NCBI GenBank assembly: GCA_955652715.1
Contig: CATPBS010000041.1
Coordinates: forward strand, 1-12,609
Reading direction: 5' to 3'
Source of the DNA: an uncultured Candidatus Udaeobacter sp.
GTDB taxonomy: Bacteria > Verrucomicrobiota > Verrucomicrobiia > Chthoniobacterales > UBA10450
Length of the DNA: 12,609 bases
The notes below the pieces were generated by a model. The model did not search any database. It was not told the origin of the DNA and saw only the letters and a program-made list of their open reading frames with translations. Positions 6,728 through 12,609 of the stretch are shown here, one piece after another (the first letter of the stretch is position 1; every line of letters begins with the position of its first letter). Both the position numbers and the translations under genes were made by a program.

Positions 6728-7269
6728 TGAGTAATCTCGCGCCTTTTGGTTTCGCGCGCTGGGTTTCCGATAACGATGCTCCAGGGTCTCACGTCCTTCA
6801 TTGCTACCGCCCTTGCCCCCACAATCGCCCCTTCGCCGATTGTAACGCCGGGTCCGACGAACGCATCCGCACAAATCCACGCCTCGGAGCCGATCATAAT
6901 CGGCGGACGGAGCAACGGAAAATCCGGCTTCATGTGATCGTGCGTTCCTGCGCAAACATGAGCGCGGTGAGAGATTGTTACGCGCGCCCCCAGCGTCACC
7001 CGGCCGAGGTTGTAAATGAACGCATGCTCGCCGATGGCGCTTTCATCTCCGGCTTCGAGGTTCCATGGGAAATAAATCGTCGCCGAAGGATATACATTCA
7101 CCCTGCGACCAATCTTTGCTCCGAAACAGCGGAGTAGAAATCGCCTCCAGCCGAAGCAGGGCCTCGGACTTAACCGAAAAAGGGGCTGCGCGACAGCCCA
7201 CAACACCCGGCGGATGATCTCGCCTGACGAGTATTTCCGGGCGCGGCGATTCTGTTCAACGTTCAACAT
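6724..7269 (-). CDS. WcaF-like hexapeptide-repeat acyltransferase
   Basis: A 181-residue protein, the same size as WcaF-family putative colanic-acid acetyltransferases (about 180). An N-terminal helical part with LFRLSPRPCFGWRRFLLRCF leads into FGAKIGRRVNVYPSATIYFP. It is followed by left-handed beta-helix repeats, for example IGEHAFIYNLGRVTLGARVT, ISHRAHVCAGTHDHMKPDF, PIMIGSEAWICADAFVGPGV and TIGEGAIVGARAV, ending VIGNPARETKR. H and D in the GTHDH segment fit the usual acetyl-CoA-dependent catalytic site. The likely role is O-acetylation of a surface polysaccharide. The first codons (M-L-N-V-E) are made of a tandem GTTCAAC repeat on the other strand. It is the first gene of a two-gene unit with the GT2 gene. 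Confidence 0.85.
   Translation of the reverse strand: MLNVEQNRRARKYSSGEIIRRVLWAVAQPLFRLSPRPCFGWRRFLLRCFGAKIGRRVNVYPSATIYFPWNLEAGDESAIGEHAFIYNLGRVTLGARVTISHRAHVCAGTHDHMKPDFPLLRPPIMIGSEAWICADAFVGPGVTIGEGAIVGARAVAMKDVRPWSIVIGNPARETKRREITQ
7254..7267. repeat. Tandem GTTCAAC x2 over the acyltransferase start
   Basis: Two exact 7-base units, GTTCAAC at 7254-7260 and 7261-7267, lie directly on the acyltransferase start codon (first base 7269). They therefore form its opening codons on the - strand. Confidence 0.5.
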
Positions 7270-7274
7270 GCGAA

Positions 7275-7330
7275 GACGACTAAGTACGGACTACACGACT
7301 ACGAGCCTGCAGGCTTATAGTCCAGTCGTC
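7275..7330. repeat. Large imperfect palindrome between divergent genes
   Basis: GACGACT (7275-7281) pairs with AGTCGTC (7324-7330), and GGACTA (7288-7293) pairs with TAGTCC (7318-7323). These are contiguous on the 3' side with a 6-base bulge on the 5' side. The core AGCCTGCAGGCT (7304-7315) is a perfect 12-base palindrome. GACTA at 7297-7301 can compete for TAGTC at 7318-7322, giving a second fold. It lies just upstream of the acyltransferase start, in the 177-base divergent gap. It may be a dispersed palindromic element or a regulatory site. Confidence 0.5.
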
Positions 7331-7418
7331 ATCCAGTTCCGACACTGCCCAGCGCTCCATCTAAGGGGCTGCAAAAAAGATTGAACACCACGCTCTGGCG
7401 GGTTGTCACAGACTCGAA

Positions 7419-7437
7419 TATTTAACCTTGTTAAATA
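7419..7437. promoter_or_regulatory. Perfect 8-bp inverted repeat before the sigma factor gene
   Basis: TATTTAAC (7419-7426) and GTTAAATA (7430-7437) are exact reverse complements separated by CTT. The site ends 9 bases before the ATG at 7447, and a TTGTCA hexamer (7403-7408) lies just upstream. The position suits an operator or a leader hairpin controlling the sigma factor gene. I could not place a convincing -10 box at normal spacing from TTGTCA, so the promoter is not resolved. Confidence 0.4.
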
Positions 7438-7446
7438 CTTCCCCGG

Positions 7447-8394
7447 ATGCTACAACGCGTGATCGATAAGGCATCGACGAATACAATTTACGGGAAGTCG
7501 TCGATTCCCCCCCCAAAAAACCTCAATGAAAAAGAGTATATGGCTGCTGAAGATAGCGATACCGGAATTAAGATTTACCTGCGCGAGATCGGGCAAATCC
7601 CGCTTTTGACTCCTAACCAGGAGATCGAGTTGGCGGCGAAAATCAAGAAGGGCGATCGCGAGGCGCGAGCCCTGATGATCCGCTCAAATCTGCGCTTGGT
7701 CGTAAAGATCGCGCATGACTACGCGAATCTCGGTCTACCGCTTCTGGACCTGATTTCTGAAGGCAATATCGGTCTGATGAAGGCCGTGGAACGGTTTGAT
7801 CCTGCAAAAGGCGGAAAGCTTAGCACGTATGCCGCGTGGTGGATCAAGCAATCCATCAAGCGCGCGCTGGCCAATCAGAGCAAGACGATCCGTCTGCCCG
7901 TACATCTTGTGGACAAGATCTCCAAGATGCGGCGGGTGTCGCTGCAAATGAGCGAGGAACTGGGCCGCGAACCCACGGACGAAGAGCTGGGAGACGAGAT
8001 TGGGATTGCGAGCGGAAAAGTTTCGCAACTAAAGACTGTGTCGATCCGTCCAGCGTCGCTCGACGCGCCCATTAGCGACGATGATTCCACCGAGTTCGGC
8101 GAGATTGTCGGCGACGAGGAAGCTCAGACCCCGTTCGAGCTGTTGCGCGACAAGAATCTGCGCAATGAGGTTGGCGGCTTGCTGGACGTGCTCGATGATC
8201 GCGAGAAGAAGATCATTTTCCAACGGTTTGGCCTGGACGGCGGCAAACCAAAGACGCTCGAGGAAGTCGGCAAGAAATTCGGGGTTACCCGGGAGCGCAT
8301 TCGCCAGTTGCAGAACATCGCGCTGTCGAAACTTCGCCGCGCTCTGAGCAAGAAGGAGCGCCCGGTGGACGTTGAATTGCCGGTAGAAGCGTAA
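7447..8394 (+). CDS. rpoD: RNA polymerase sigma factor, sigma-70 family (RpoD-like)
   Basis: A 315-residue protein from the ATG at 7447, or 284 residues from the ATG at 7540 (residue 32). All sigma regions from 1.2 on are present: region 1.2 at IKIYLREIGQIPLLTPNQEI (41-60), region 2 at LMIRSNLRLVVKIAHDYANL and EGNIGLMKAVERFDP (about 76-119), region 2.4 at STYAAWWIKQSIKRAL (126-141), region 3 at LVDKISKMRRVS (154-165), and the region 4 helix-turn-helix at LEEVGKKFGVTRERIRQLQN (271-290). Region 1.1 and the long non-conserved insert of proteobacterial RpoD are absent. The size is that of a group 2 factor or of the short primary factors of some phyla. It directs RNA polymerase to -35/-10 promoters. 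The N-terminal 31 residues are low-complexity and contain a C8A6 tract, which makes 7540 a serious alternative start. It is convergent with pyk, with 13 bases between stops. Confidence 0.88.
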   Translation: MLQRVIDKASTNTIYGKSSIPPPKNLNEKEYMAAEDSDTGIKIYLREIGQIPLLTPNQEIELAAKIKKGDREARALMIRSNLRLVVKIAHDYANLGLPLLDLISEGNIGLMKAVERFDPAKGGKLSTYAAWWIKQSIKRALANQSKTIRLPVHLVDKISKMRRVSLQMSEELGREPTDEELGDEIGIASGKVSQLKTVSIRPASLDAPISDDDSTEFGEIVGDEEAQTPFELLRDKNLRNEVGGLLDVLDDREKKIIFQRFGLDGGKPKTLEEVGKKFGVTRERIRQLQNIALSKLRRALSKKERPVDVELPVEA

Positions 8395-8407
8395 CTGAAA
8401 ACTGGCA

Positions 8408-9811
8408 TTATTTTAGTACGCGCAGCTGAATGGAGTCGATCATCGCCCGGCCCATGTGTACGTCGCTGATGACCGCCATGCGATTGCCAGGCACAGCCAG
8501 TTTTTTCGCGCGCAGAAATTTCTCCGCTGACGCAATCGTCTCGTCCGGATCTCCGGTGAAATCAATGCGAACGGGGAATATTCCCCAATAAAGGGCGAGC
8601 TGCCGATAAACTTGTTCGCTTGGGGTGAAGGCAAAGATCGGCGCACGCTGCGGGCGCAAATTCGACGCGTAACGCGCCATCCTTCCGTGCAGGGTAAAAA
8701 CGATCAGTTTCGAATCGTCCACCGAGTTCGCCAGCGCGACGGCTGAAGCAACCATCTTTTGTCGAATGTTTTCCAGCAGCGCATCGCTCGCATAACCTGC
8801 GCCGCCGCTACGCTCGATGCGCGTCGCCACTCGGTTCAGGACCTCAACGCATTCAACCGGATAGCGACCGAGCGTTGTTTCGGCGCTCAGCATGAGAGCG
8901 TCGGCTTGTTCGAAAACCGCGTTTGCCACGTCGGTCACCTCTGCGCGCGTTGGAAGTCGATTTGTGATCATCGATTCCAGCAGCTGCGTTGCGATTACCA
9001 CTGGTTTGCCAAAGCGAATGCATTTCTTGACGATTCGGCGTTGAATAATTGGCAGTTCTTCCATCGGACATTCAATTCCCAAATCGCCGCGTGCGACCAT
9101 GATCACGTCAGCGCTTTCGATAATCTTGTCGATCGATCGCACTGCCAATTGATCCTCAATCTTTGCGACGATCTGCGCCTTACTCTTTTTCCTGGAAAGG
9201 AGTTGGCGCAGCTGTTCGATATCGCTCTTCTCCCGCACAAAGCTCAGCGCCACAAAATCCACCCCTAATTCCGCGCCGAGCGCAACATCGGCAATGTCCT
9301 TTTTGGTAAGCGGCGGCAGATTTACGTGAACGCGCGGCAGGTTAATGTGACGCCGCGAGCCGAGCACCGCATCAGTAAGCACTTTGGTGCGCACCCGCTC
9401 TTTTCCCTTTTCCAGCACGACCACTTTGAGCAAGCCGTTATCGACCAAAACCTTGTCGCCGACCCCCACGTCCTTCACGAATCCGGGGTAATTTACGTCC
9501 ACGGAATATTGCTCGTTGCTTTTTGCGCCGCGGACAGTGAACTCCAGAACGTCGCCCGGCTTGAGATGCAGATTGTTTTTCAGGTCGCCAGTGCGAATGG
9601 CTGGGCCTTGGGTATCGAGCAGAACCGCAACCGGGCGTCTCGCTCGTTGTGCGAGTCTGCGGATGCGCGGCACAATATCGCGCACCCATTCATGAGTGGC
9701 ATGACTCATGTTGAGGCGGAAAACATCAGCGCCTTTTTGGATTAACTGTTGCAGTGCCTTCGTCCTTTCCGTTGCCGGCCCGAGCGTGCAAATGACTTTT
9801 GTCTTCCGCAT
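8408..9811 (-). CDS. pyk: Pyruvate kinase
   Basis: A 467-residue protein, the normal bacterial length. It catalyses phosphoenolpyruvate + ADP to pyruvate + ATP, the last step of glycolysis, in the cytoplasm. The start MRKTKVICTLGPAT is standard. Visible active-site elements are R32/N34/S36 (FRLNMS), D66/T67, K217 and metal ligand E219 in IVAKIEDQ, D243 in MVARGDLGIE, and T275 in IATQLLESM. The barrel (1-70 and about 165-340), B domain (about 71-165) and C domain (to 467) are all present. The usual LDTKGPEIRTG is LDTQGPAIRTG here (Q68, A71), and GETAxGKYP is AETTLGRYPVE. A71 is at the position linked to K+ dependence. It stands alone on the - strand, and 153 bases separate its start from the DUF4142 stop. 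Confidence 0.95.
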   Translation of the reverse strand: MRKTKVICTLGPATERTKALQQLIQKGADVFRLNMSHATHEWVRDIVPRIRRLAQRARRPVAVLLDTQGPAIRTGDLKNNLHLKPGDVLEFTVRGAKSNEQYSVDVNYPGFVKDVGVGDKVLVDNGLLKVVVLEKGKERVRTKVLTDAVLGSRRHINLPRVHVNLPPLTKKDIADVALGAELGVDFVALSFVREKSDIEQLRQLLSRKKSKAQIVAKIEDQLAVRSIDKIIESADVIMVARGDLGIECPMEELPIIQRRIVKKCIRFGKPVVIATQLLESMITNRLPTRAEVTDVANAVFEQADALMLSAETTLGRYPVECVEVLNRVATRIERSGGAGYASDALLENIRQKMVASAVALANSVDDSKLIVFTLHGRMARYASNLRPQRAPIFAFTPSEQVYRQLALYWGIFPVRIDFTGDPDETIASAEKFLRAKKLAVPGNRMAVISDVHMGRAMIDSIQLRVLK

Positions 9812-9889
9812 CGAGTGAAAGAATTGAGTTTGGGGCAGCGAAAGCCAAGTCGCTTTTAAGCGTTAGTAGATTAACGGCCACACCGGCGA

Positions 9890-9909
9890 ATGCGTCGCAT
9901 CCGTCGCAT
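9890..9909. repeat. CGTCGCAT direct repeats upstream of pyk
   Basis: CGTCGCAT occurs at 9893-9900 and again at 9902-9909, a 9-base period. ATGCG-T-CGCAT (9890-9900) is also a perfect inverted repeat. The pair lies about 80-100 bases before the pyk start, where an upstream regulatory site could be, but no promoter is clear around it. Confidence 0.3.
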
Positions 9910-9964
9910 GTACACAAAACACGGCACGCCTTTCGTAGCGGGCCGCGTCGCAGTCAGCTTTTTT

Positions 9965-10480
9965 TTATTTCAGCTTGCTTTGAGTCTGCTTAGCAAGATC
10001 TAGATGCTCCTGAACCACCTTGGCCGTGTCCTCCGCAAACTTTTTCACGTCGGGATCACTCCCACCGCTTGCTTCCCCCTGGAATTCGGCCAGGTCCTTT
10101 TCGTGATCCTTGACCATCGCGTCCATATAACCCTTATCCGAGCTCCAGCTTACGGTTGGTTCTTTCGTCGGTAATTTAACGTTCTTTTGCGCGGCGATCT
10201 TCTTTAACTCGTCATTGGCCTTGCTATGGTCGGCGACCATCCGTTTGCCGAACGATTTTACGTCTTCGCTTTGGCCTTTCTGTTCAGCCAATTTTCCCAT
10301 TGCGACTTCCATCATTCCGCCCTTGGCGGCTTTCTTCATGAAAGTCTTGTCCTTGGCGCTGACCGAGGAGCTCTTGGCGGCTGGAGTGTTTTCTGCTTGG
10401 GCGACTCCGGCCAGGCTGAGCGTTGTGATGACCAGGGGAAGAATACAAAACTGCGAAATAACTTTGATTTTGGTTTTCAT
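9965..10480 (-). CDS. Exported DUF4142 family protein
   Basis: A 171-residue protein from the ATG whose first base is 10480. The frame continues 14 codons upstream, but the start at 10480 gives a textbook signal peptide: basic MKTKIK, hydrophobic FCILPLVITTLSLAG, and a likely cleavage after AQA (residue 29). The mature part is helical and lysine-rich, with TFMKKAAKGGMMEVAMGKLA, EDVKSFGKRMVADHSKAND, ELKKIAAQKNVKLP, YMDAMVKDHEKDL and DTAKVVQEHLDLAK. This is the DUF4142 pattern, a periplasmic ferritin-like helical family found often in soil bacteria and of unknown function. The only cysteine of the leader (C12) is not in a lipobox. It ends with TAA followed by an A-run on its own strand. It is separate from the TPR gene by 165 bases and is probably transcribed alone. 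Confidence 0.88.
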   Translation of the reverse strand: MKTKIKVISQFCILPLVITTLSLAGVAQAENTPAAKSSSVSAKDKTFMKKAAKGGMMEVAMGKLAEQKGQSEDVKSFGKRMVADHSKANDELKKIAAQKNVKLPTKEPTVSWSSDKGYMDAMVKDHEKDLAEFQGEASGGSDPDVKKFAEDTAKVVQEHLDLAKQTQSKLK

Positions 10481-10503
10481 GGCTTTCGTACGTTTTGGAA
10501 ATA

Positions 10504-10521
10504 TGCCGGGACAGCCCGGCA
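10504..10521 (-). other. GC-rich hairpin in the DUF4142 leader
   Basis: TGCCGGG (10504-10510) pairs with CCCGGCA (10515-10521) around ACAG, a perfect 7-bp stem. It lies 23 bases upstream of the DUF4142 start and 125 bases after the TPR stop. It could be a terminator for the TPR gene or a leader structure. The T-content after it on the - strand is low (ATATTTCC), so a strong intrinsic terminator is doubtful. The rest of the 165-base gap holds a perfect 12-base palindrome CCGAAATTTCGG at 10627-10638 and tandem GCCTGCT units near 10588, but no gene. Confidence 0.4.
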
Positions 10522-10645
10522 ATTAAGAAATCGAAAACTAGCGGCTCCTTGGACGCGGATGAACTACGCTTTACTTATTTTTCATTGCCTGCTGCCTGCT
10601 GGTGCAGCCAGGACAGTCATATCAAGCCGAAATTTCGGAAACCGA

Positions 10646-11785
10646 TCAGGCTCCGGAGATGTTCCGTGCGTACGAGCTTTCCACGCGTTTTGCCACGTCC
10701 CTATAGCCGTAATCAACTTCGTAAATCTGCTTCATACAGGCCAGCGATTTTTCCGGCTCTCCCATCCGCTCGTAAACGAGGCCGAGATTATACACGATCT
10801 GCTTCTTCATCCTGTCCATTTGTAAAATTTCCTTCGAAGCCTCCTCGAGTTGTTTGACCGCAAGATCCAGCATCTCAAGTTCGCGATAGCAGCAACCGAG
10901 CAGGTTCATCGCTTTCACGCGCGCATGTGGATTTTGACGTGCGCGCTGCAACTCCGGCACGGCCTCGCGAAAACGCCTGGCATCCAAAAGATTTTCACCT
11001 AGTTCAAATCGAAGCTGGAGATCGGTGGGATTCCGTGCGACGCGTTCTTGCGCATCGCCGATGAGGAATTCTGCACGTTTGGCTTTGGCGGCCTTCAGTA
11101 GCTCAGAAGTTTTCGCATACAATTCATTTGTTACGTCGCGCGTGGAAAGAAACTCCTCGTGCGTGGCAATCTCCCTCTCGAGGGATTTGATCTTCAGATC
11201 GGAAGCTCTTCGAACCAATCCGGCGTCTGCGCCTTTAGTCAGTTCGGCAGCATACTGGTACCAGCCAATTGCTGCCTCGAAATCTTCCTTTTGCTCGTTT
11301 AATGCGCCCAACCGCCGTGCGAGATCGACATTCGCCGGTTCCTCTTTGTGGCGCGCGTACGTCTCGGCAATCTGCTGATCGAGCGATTCGCCGGTTAATC
11401 GCATGCGGCTCTGTTGCTCCAACAAAATCGCCACCTCTTTGTCCTTGATCAGGTCCCGGTAACTTTCAGCCTGCGTCCATCCACCCCGTTTGATGGATCC
11501 ATGGGCCGATGCATCTTTGCCCAGACGGAGCGCTTGAGCATCGAGCGGATTTATCGCCGTGATTTGATTATAGATTTCTACCTCCTGGTCATGGTCTCCA
11601 AGGTGGCGATACAAGCGCCCAAGCTCGTGCAGTACCTTGACGTCGCGGGGATTTTCCTCCAGCAGCGTCCTGAGCGCGAATACGCCGATCTCCAGCCAGC
11701 CCGCGGCCACGGCCGCATCTTTCAAAACCAGATTTGCCTGCCGATTTGTAAGGCTCCTTTTCCAGAACCTTTTCCAGCATTTCAA
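10646..11785 (-). CDS. TPR protein, C-terminal open frame
   Basis: This frame is open for 379 codons from an ATG at 11785, but its true homology begins near 11737, after about 16 out-of-frame residues (MKCWKRFWKRSLTNRQ). It holds several TPR-like helical pairs, such as VLHELGRLYRHLGDHDQEVEIYNQI, here read as two helices, then RRLGALNEQKEDFEAAIGWY, RFELGENLLDARRFREAVPE, MNLLGCCYRELEMLDLAVKQ and YNLGLVYERMGEPEKSLACM. No signal peptide or membrane span is seen, so it is probably a cytoplasmic scaffold or interaction protein. The partner is unknown. Confidence 0.7.
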   Translation of the reverse strand: MKCWKRFWKRSLTNRQANLVLKDAAVAAGWLEIGVFALRTLLEENPRDVKVLHELGRLYRHLGDHDQEVEIYNQITAINPLDAQALRLGKDASAHGSIKRGGWTQAESYRDLIKDKEVAILLEQQSRMRLTGESLDQQIAETYARHKEEPANVDLARRLGALNEQKEDFEAAIGWYQYAAELTKGADAGLVRRASDLKIKSLEREIATHEEFLSTRDVTNELYAKTSELLKAAKAKRAEFLIGDAQERVARNPTDLQLRFELGENLLDARRFREAVPELQRARQNPHARVKAMNLLGCCYRELEMLDLAVKQLEEASKEILQMDRMKKQIVYNLGLVYERMGEPEKSLACMKQIYEVDYGYRDVAKRVESSYARNISGA

Positions 11786-12062
11786 CTGCGTGTTTCGGGT
11801 CGTTTTTGATTTTTCGCTGCGCTCTCATAACCGTGATCGACGCAGTTGAGATGTTAAAAAAACTTTTCTTTACGGATTTGCTTCTCGTTACCTCGGTACG
11901 CCGCAATAATTGACGGCCCGTAAGAAACTCCGGCTCCTGCTTGAGAATTTCCTGCAAGAGTGAAATTGCGTAACCGAGGTTGCGCAACTCGATGGCGGTC
12001 ACTGCCTTGAGCCAAAGATTGCGCTGTGTTTCGCTCAGTTCCTTTTCCGTTTTAGCAGGCAT
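11589..12062 (-). CDS. TPR protein, N-terminal open frame
   Basis: It starts MPAKTEKELSETQRNLWLKA at the ATG whose first base is 12062. The frame is open to 12119, but the extra residues are not family-like. Helical pairs at ELRNLGYAISLLQEILKQEP and DPKHAVEMLEKVLEKEP are TPR-like. Residues up to about 108 are genuine. After the frameshift the frame reads a G-, R- and P-rich run (GKSGFERCGRGRGLAGDRRI and on) to a stop at 11589, which is out-of-frame reading of the TPR sequence. If translated as is, the product would be 157 residues. Confidence 0.6.
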   Translation of the reverse strand: MPAKTEKELSETQRNLWLKAVTAIELRNLGYAISLLQEILKQEPEFLTGRQLLRRTEVTRSKSVKKSFFNISTASITVMRAQRKIKNDPKHAVEMLEKVLEKEPYKSAGKSGFERCGRGRGLAGDRRIRAQDAAGGKSPRRQGTARAWALVSPPWRP

Positions 12063-12075
12063 ACTCGTGCCGCTG

Positions 12076-12104
12076 ACTATAGTTTCACTTCCACACGCCG
12101 TCAC
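12076..12104 (-). promoter_or_regulatory. Possible sigma-70 promoter of the TPR gene
   Basis: On the - strand GTGACG (first base 12104) and TATAGT (first base 12081) are separated by 17 bases. They match 4 of 6 and 5 of 6 bases of the -35 and -10 consensus. TATAGT ends 13 bases before the ATG at 12062, so the transcript would have a very short leader. No other evidence supports it. Confidence 0.3.
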
Positions 12105-12271
12105 CGCAAATGGTGGCACGCCGGGAGTTCAGCGTTGGGCGCCGGCCGCGCCGTGGTGAGGCGAACCTGGTTAAGCGTCGGGCGTGAACGATTAATCTTT
12201 TTAGCCGTCGAAACTCGGAATGAAACGTGGCTTCAATTTTTCTTACCGCGCGCCAGTCGAACTGAGTGACG

Positions 12272-12294
12272 GCGGGATAGCCCCCATGTCCCGC
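12272..12294. other. Hairpin downstream of mutS
   Basis: GCGGGA (12272-12277) pairs with TCCCGC (12289-12294) around an 11-base loop. It is 10 bases after the mutS stop on the - strand. No T-run follows, so it is a poor intrinsic terminator. The rest of the 242-base gap (12063-12304) has the near-repeats AGCGTTGGGCG and AGCGTCGGGCG and no gene that I can support. Confidence 0.35.
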
Positions 12295-12304
12295 GTGTGC
12301 GGCC

Positions 12305-12609
12305 TTACAGCAAGTCCATCTGCGGTTTGTCGGAGCTTCTCGCGGCTTTGCTTCTGCCCCGTGATTTGCCGGGTGGCGGTGATTCGATTGCGCCGTCTGG
12401 TTTTTCCAATTGCGCCAGAATTTGTTTGGCCCGGTCGAGAATCTCCTTTGGTAACCCGGCGAGGCGCGCTACCTGGATTCCGTAACTTTTGTCCGCGCCG
12501 CCGGGGACGATCTTGCGCAGGAAAATGATTTGCTCGTTCCATTCACGTACCGCGACATTGAAATTGCAGACGCCGGGACGGTCCTCGGAGAGCTTGGTCA
12601 GCTCGTGGT
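12305..12609 (-). CDS. mutS: DNA mismatch repair protein MutS, C-terminal end
   Basis: This is a partial gene. It enters from the right edge and ends with TAA at 12305-12307, with about 100 codons visible. The sequence reads [68 protein letters not shown], then a P-, S- and K-rich linker and a final PQMDLL. [23 protein letters not shown] is the highly conserved end of the MutS ATPase domain, which recognises mismatches with MutL in replication repair. The last part ([10 protein letters not shown], linker, QMDLL) matches the usual MutS end, including a beta-clamp-like xMDLL terminus. The start, mismatch-binding domain and Walker motifs are outside the window. The gene lies upstream of the TPR gene on the same strand, 242 bases away. 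Confidence 0.92.
   Translation of the reverse strand, partial: HELTKLSEDRPGVCNFNVAVREWNEQIIFLRKIVPGGADKSYGIQVARLAGLPKEILDRAKQILAQLEKPDGAIESPPPGKSRGRSKAARSSDKPQMDLL

Larger units (their letters stand above)
10646..12062 (-). pseudogene. TPR protein gene interrupted by a one-base frameshift
   Basis: Two overlapping reading frames on the - strand together make one ordinary TPR protein. The first runs from the ATG at 12062 through EKVLEKEPYKSA. The second continues with ANLVLKDAAVAAGWLE and on to the TGA at 10646-10648. Dropping one C of the CC at 11737-11738 (one G of GGC on the coding strand) gives EPYKSAANLVLKDAA and a continuous product of 471 residues, which restores the helix register. The family, as I remember it from Verrucomicrobiota, is of about this length and ends in VDYGYRDVAKRVESSY, as here. 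The change may be a real mutation, a sequencing error or, much less likely, programmed frameshifting. Confidence 0.75.

Noticed and set aside
8395..8407. Terminator between the convergent sigma factor and pyk genes
   Set aside because: Only 13 bases separate the stop codons and I see no stem with a T-run.
8759..9268. Open frame of 169 codons on the + strand
   Set aside because: It is antisense to pyruvate kinase, whose identity is certain. Composition is rich in H, C and R, as expected of a shadow frame.
10226..10825. Open frame of 199 codons on the + strand
   Set aside because: It runs antisense through the DUF4142 leader and the end of the TPR gene, has no family-like pattern, and both genes opposite it are well supported.
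12243..12542. Open frame of 99 codons on the - strand over the mutS end
   Set aside because: It is an out-of-frame reading of the mutS C-terminal region, which is clearly recognisable in another frame.

Overview
The window looks like a chromosomal stretch from a Gram-negative, LPS-making bacterium. My best guess is a soil Verrucomicrobiota of the Chthoniobacterales type. That guess rests on a short RpoD-like sigma factor with the sequence KQSIKRALANQSKTIRLP, a TPR protein ending in VDYGYRDVAKRVESSY, weak or absent Shine-Dalgarno sequences, and intergenic gaps filled with compact palindromic elements. It is inference from memory of family sequences, not a search.

Layout. At 1-206 (-) is the N-terminal end of a GT-B glycosyltransferase that runs off the left edge. 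It diverges from an envelope cluster on the + strand: a second GT-B glycosyltransferase (350-1573), a GT9 heptosyltransferase-like protein (1649-2671), an MsbA-type ABC exporter (2668-4404, ATGA overlap with the previous gene), a PHP-domain phosphoesterase (4657-5385) and a small DUF1330 protein (5491-5787). Facing it on the - strand is a two-gene unit, a WcaF-like acyltransferase (6724-7269) and a GT2 glycosyltransferase (5828-6727), joined by another ATGA overlap. Together these genes could build, modify and flip LPS or another surface glycan.

A region of inverted repeats (7270-7446) separates this unit from a sigma-70 family factor (7447 or 7540 to 8394, +), which converges with pyruvate kinase (8408-9811, -). 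Further - strand genes are a secreted DUF4142 protein (9965-10480), a TPR protein split by a one-base frameshift (10646-12062), and the C-terminal end of MutS (12305 to the right edge).

I found no CRISPR array, tRNA, rRNA, transposase, phage gene or convincing new multi-gene system. The points most worth checking are: two in-frame stop codons that cut off the conserved C-terminal tail of the MsbA-like exporter; the +1 frameshift in the TPR gene; several structured intergenic palindromes, one of them a clover-like fold of two perfect hairpins inside a closing stem; a perfect 8-bp inverted repeat and a C8A6 tract at the start of the sigma factor gene; and an alanine in pyruvate kinase where K+-dependent enzymes have glutamate.
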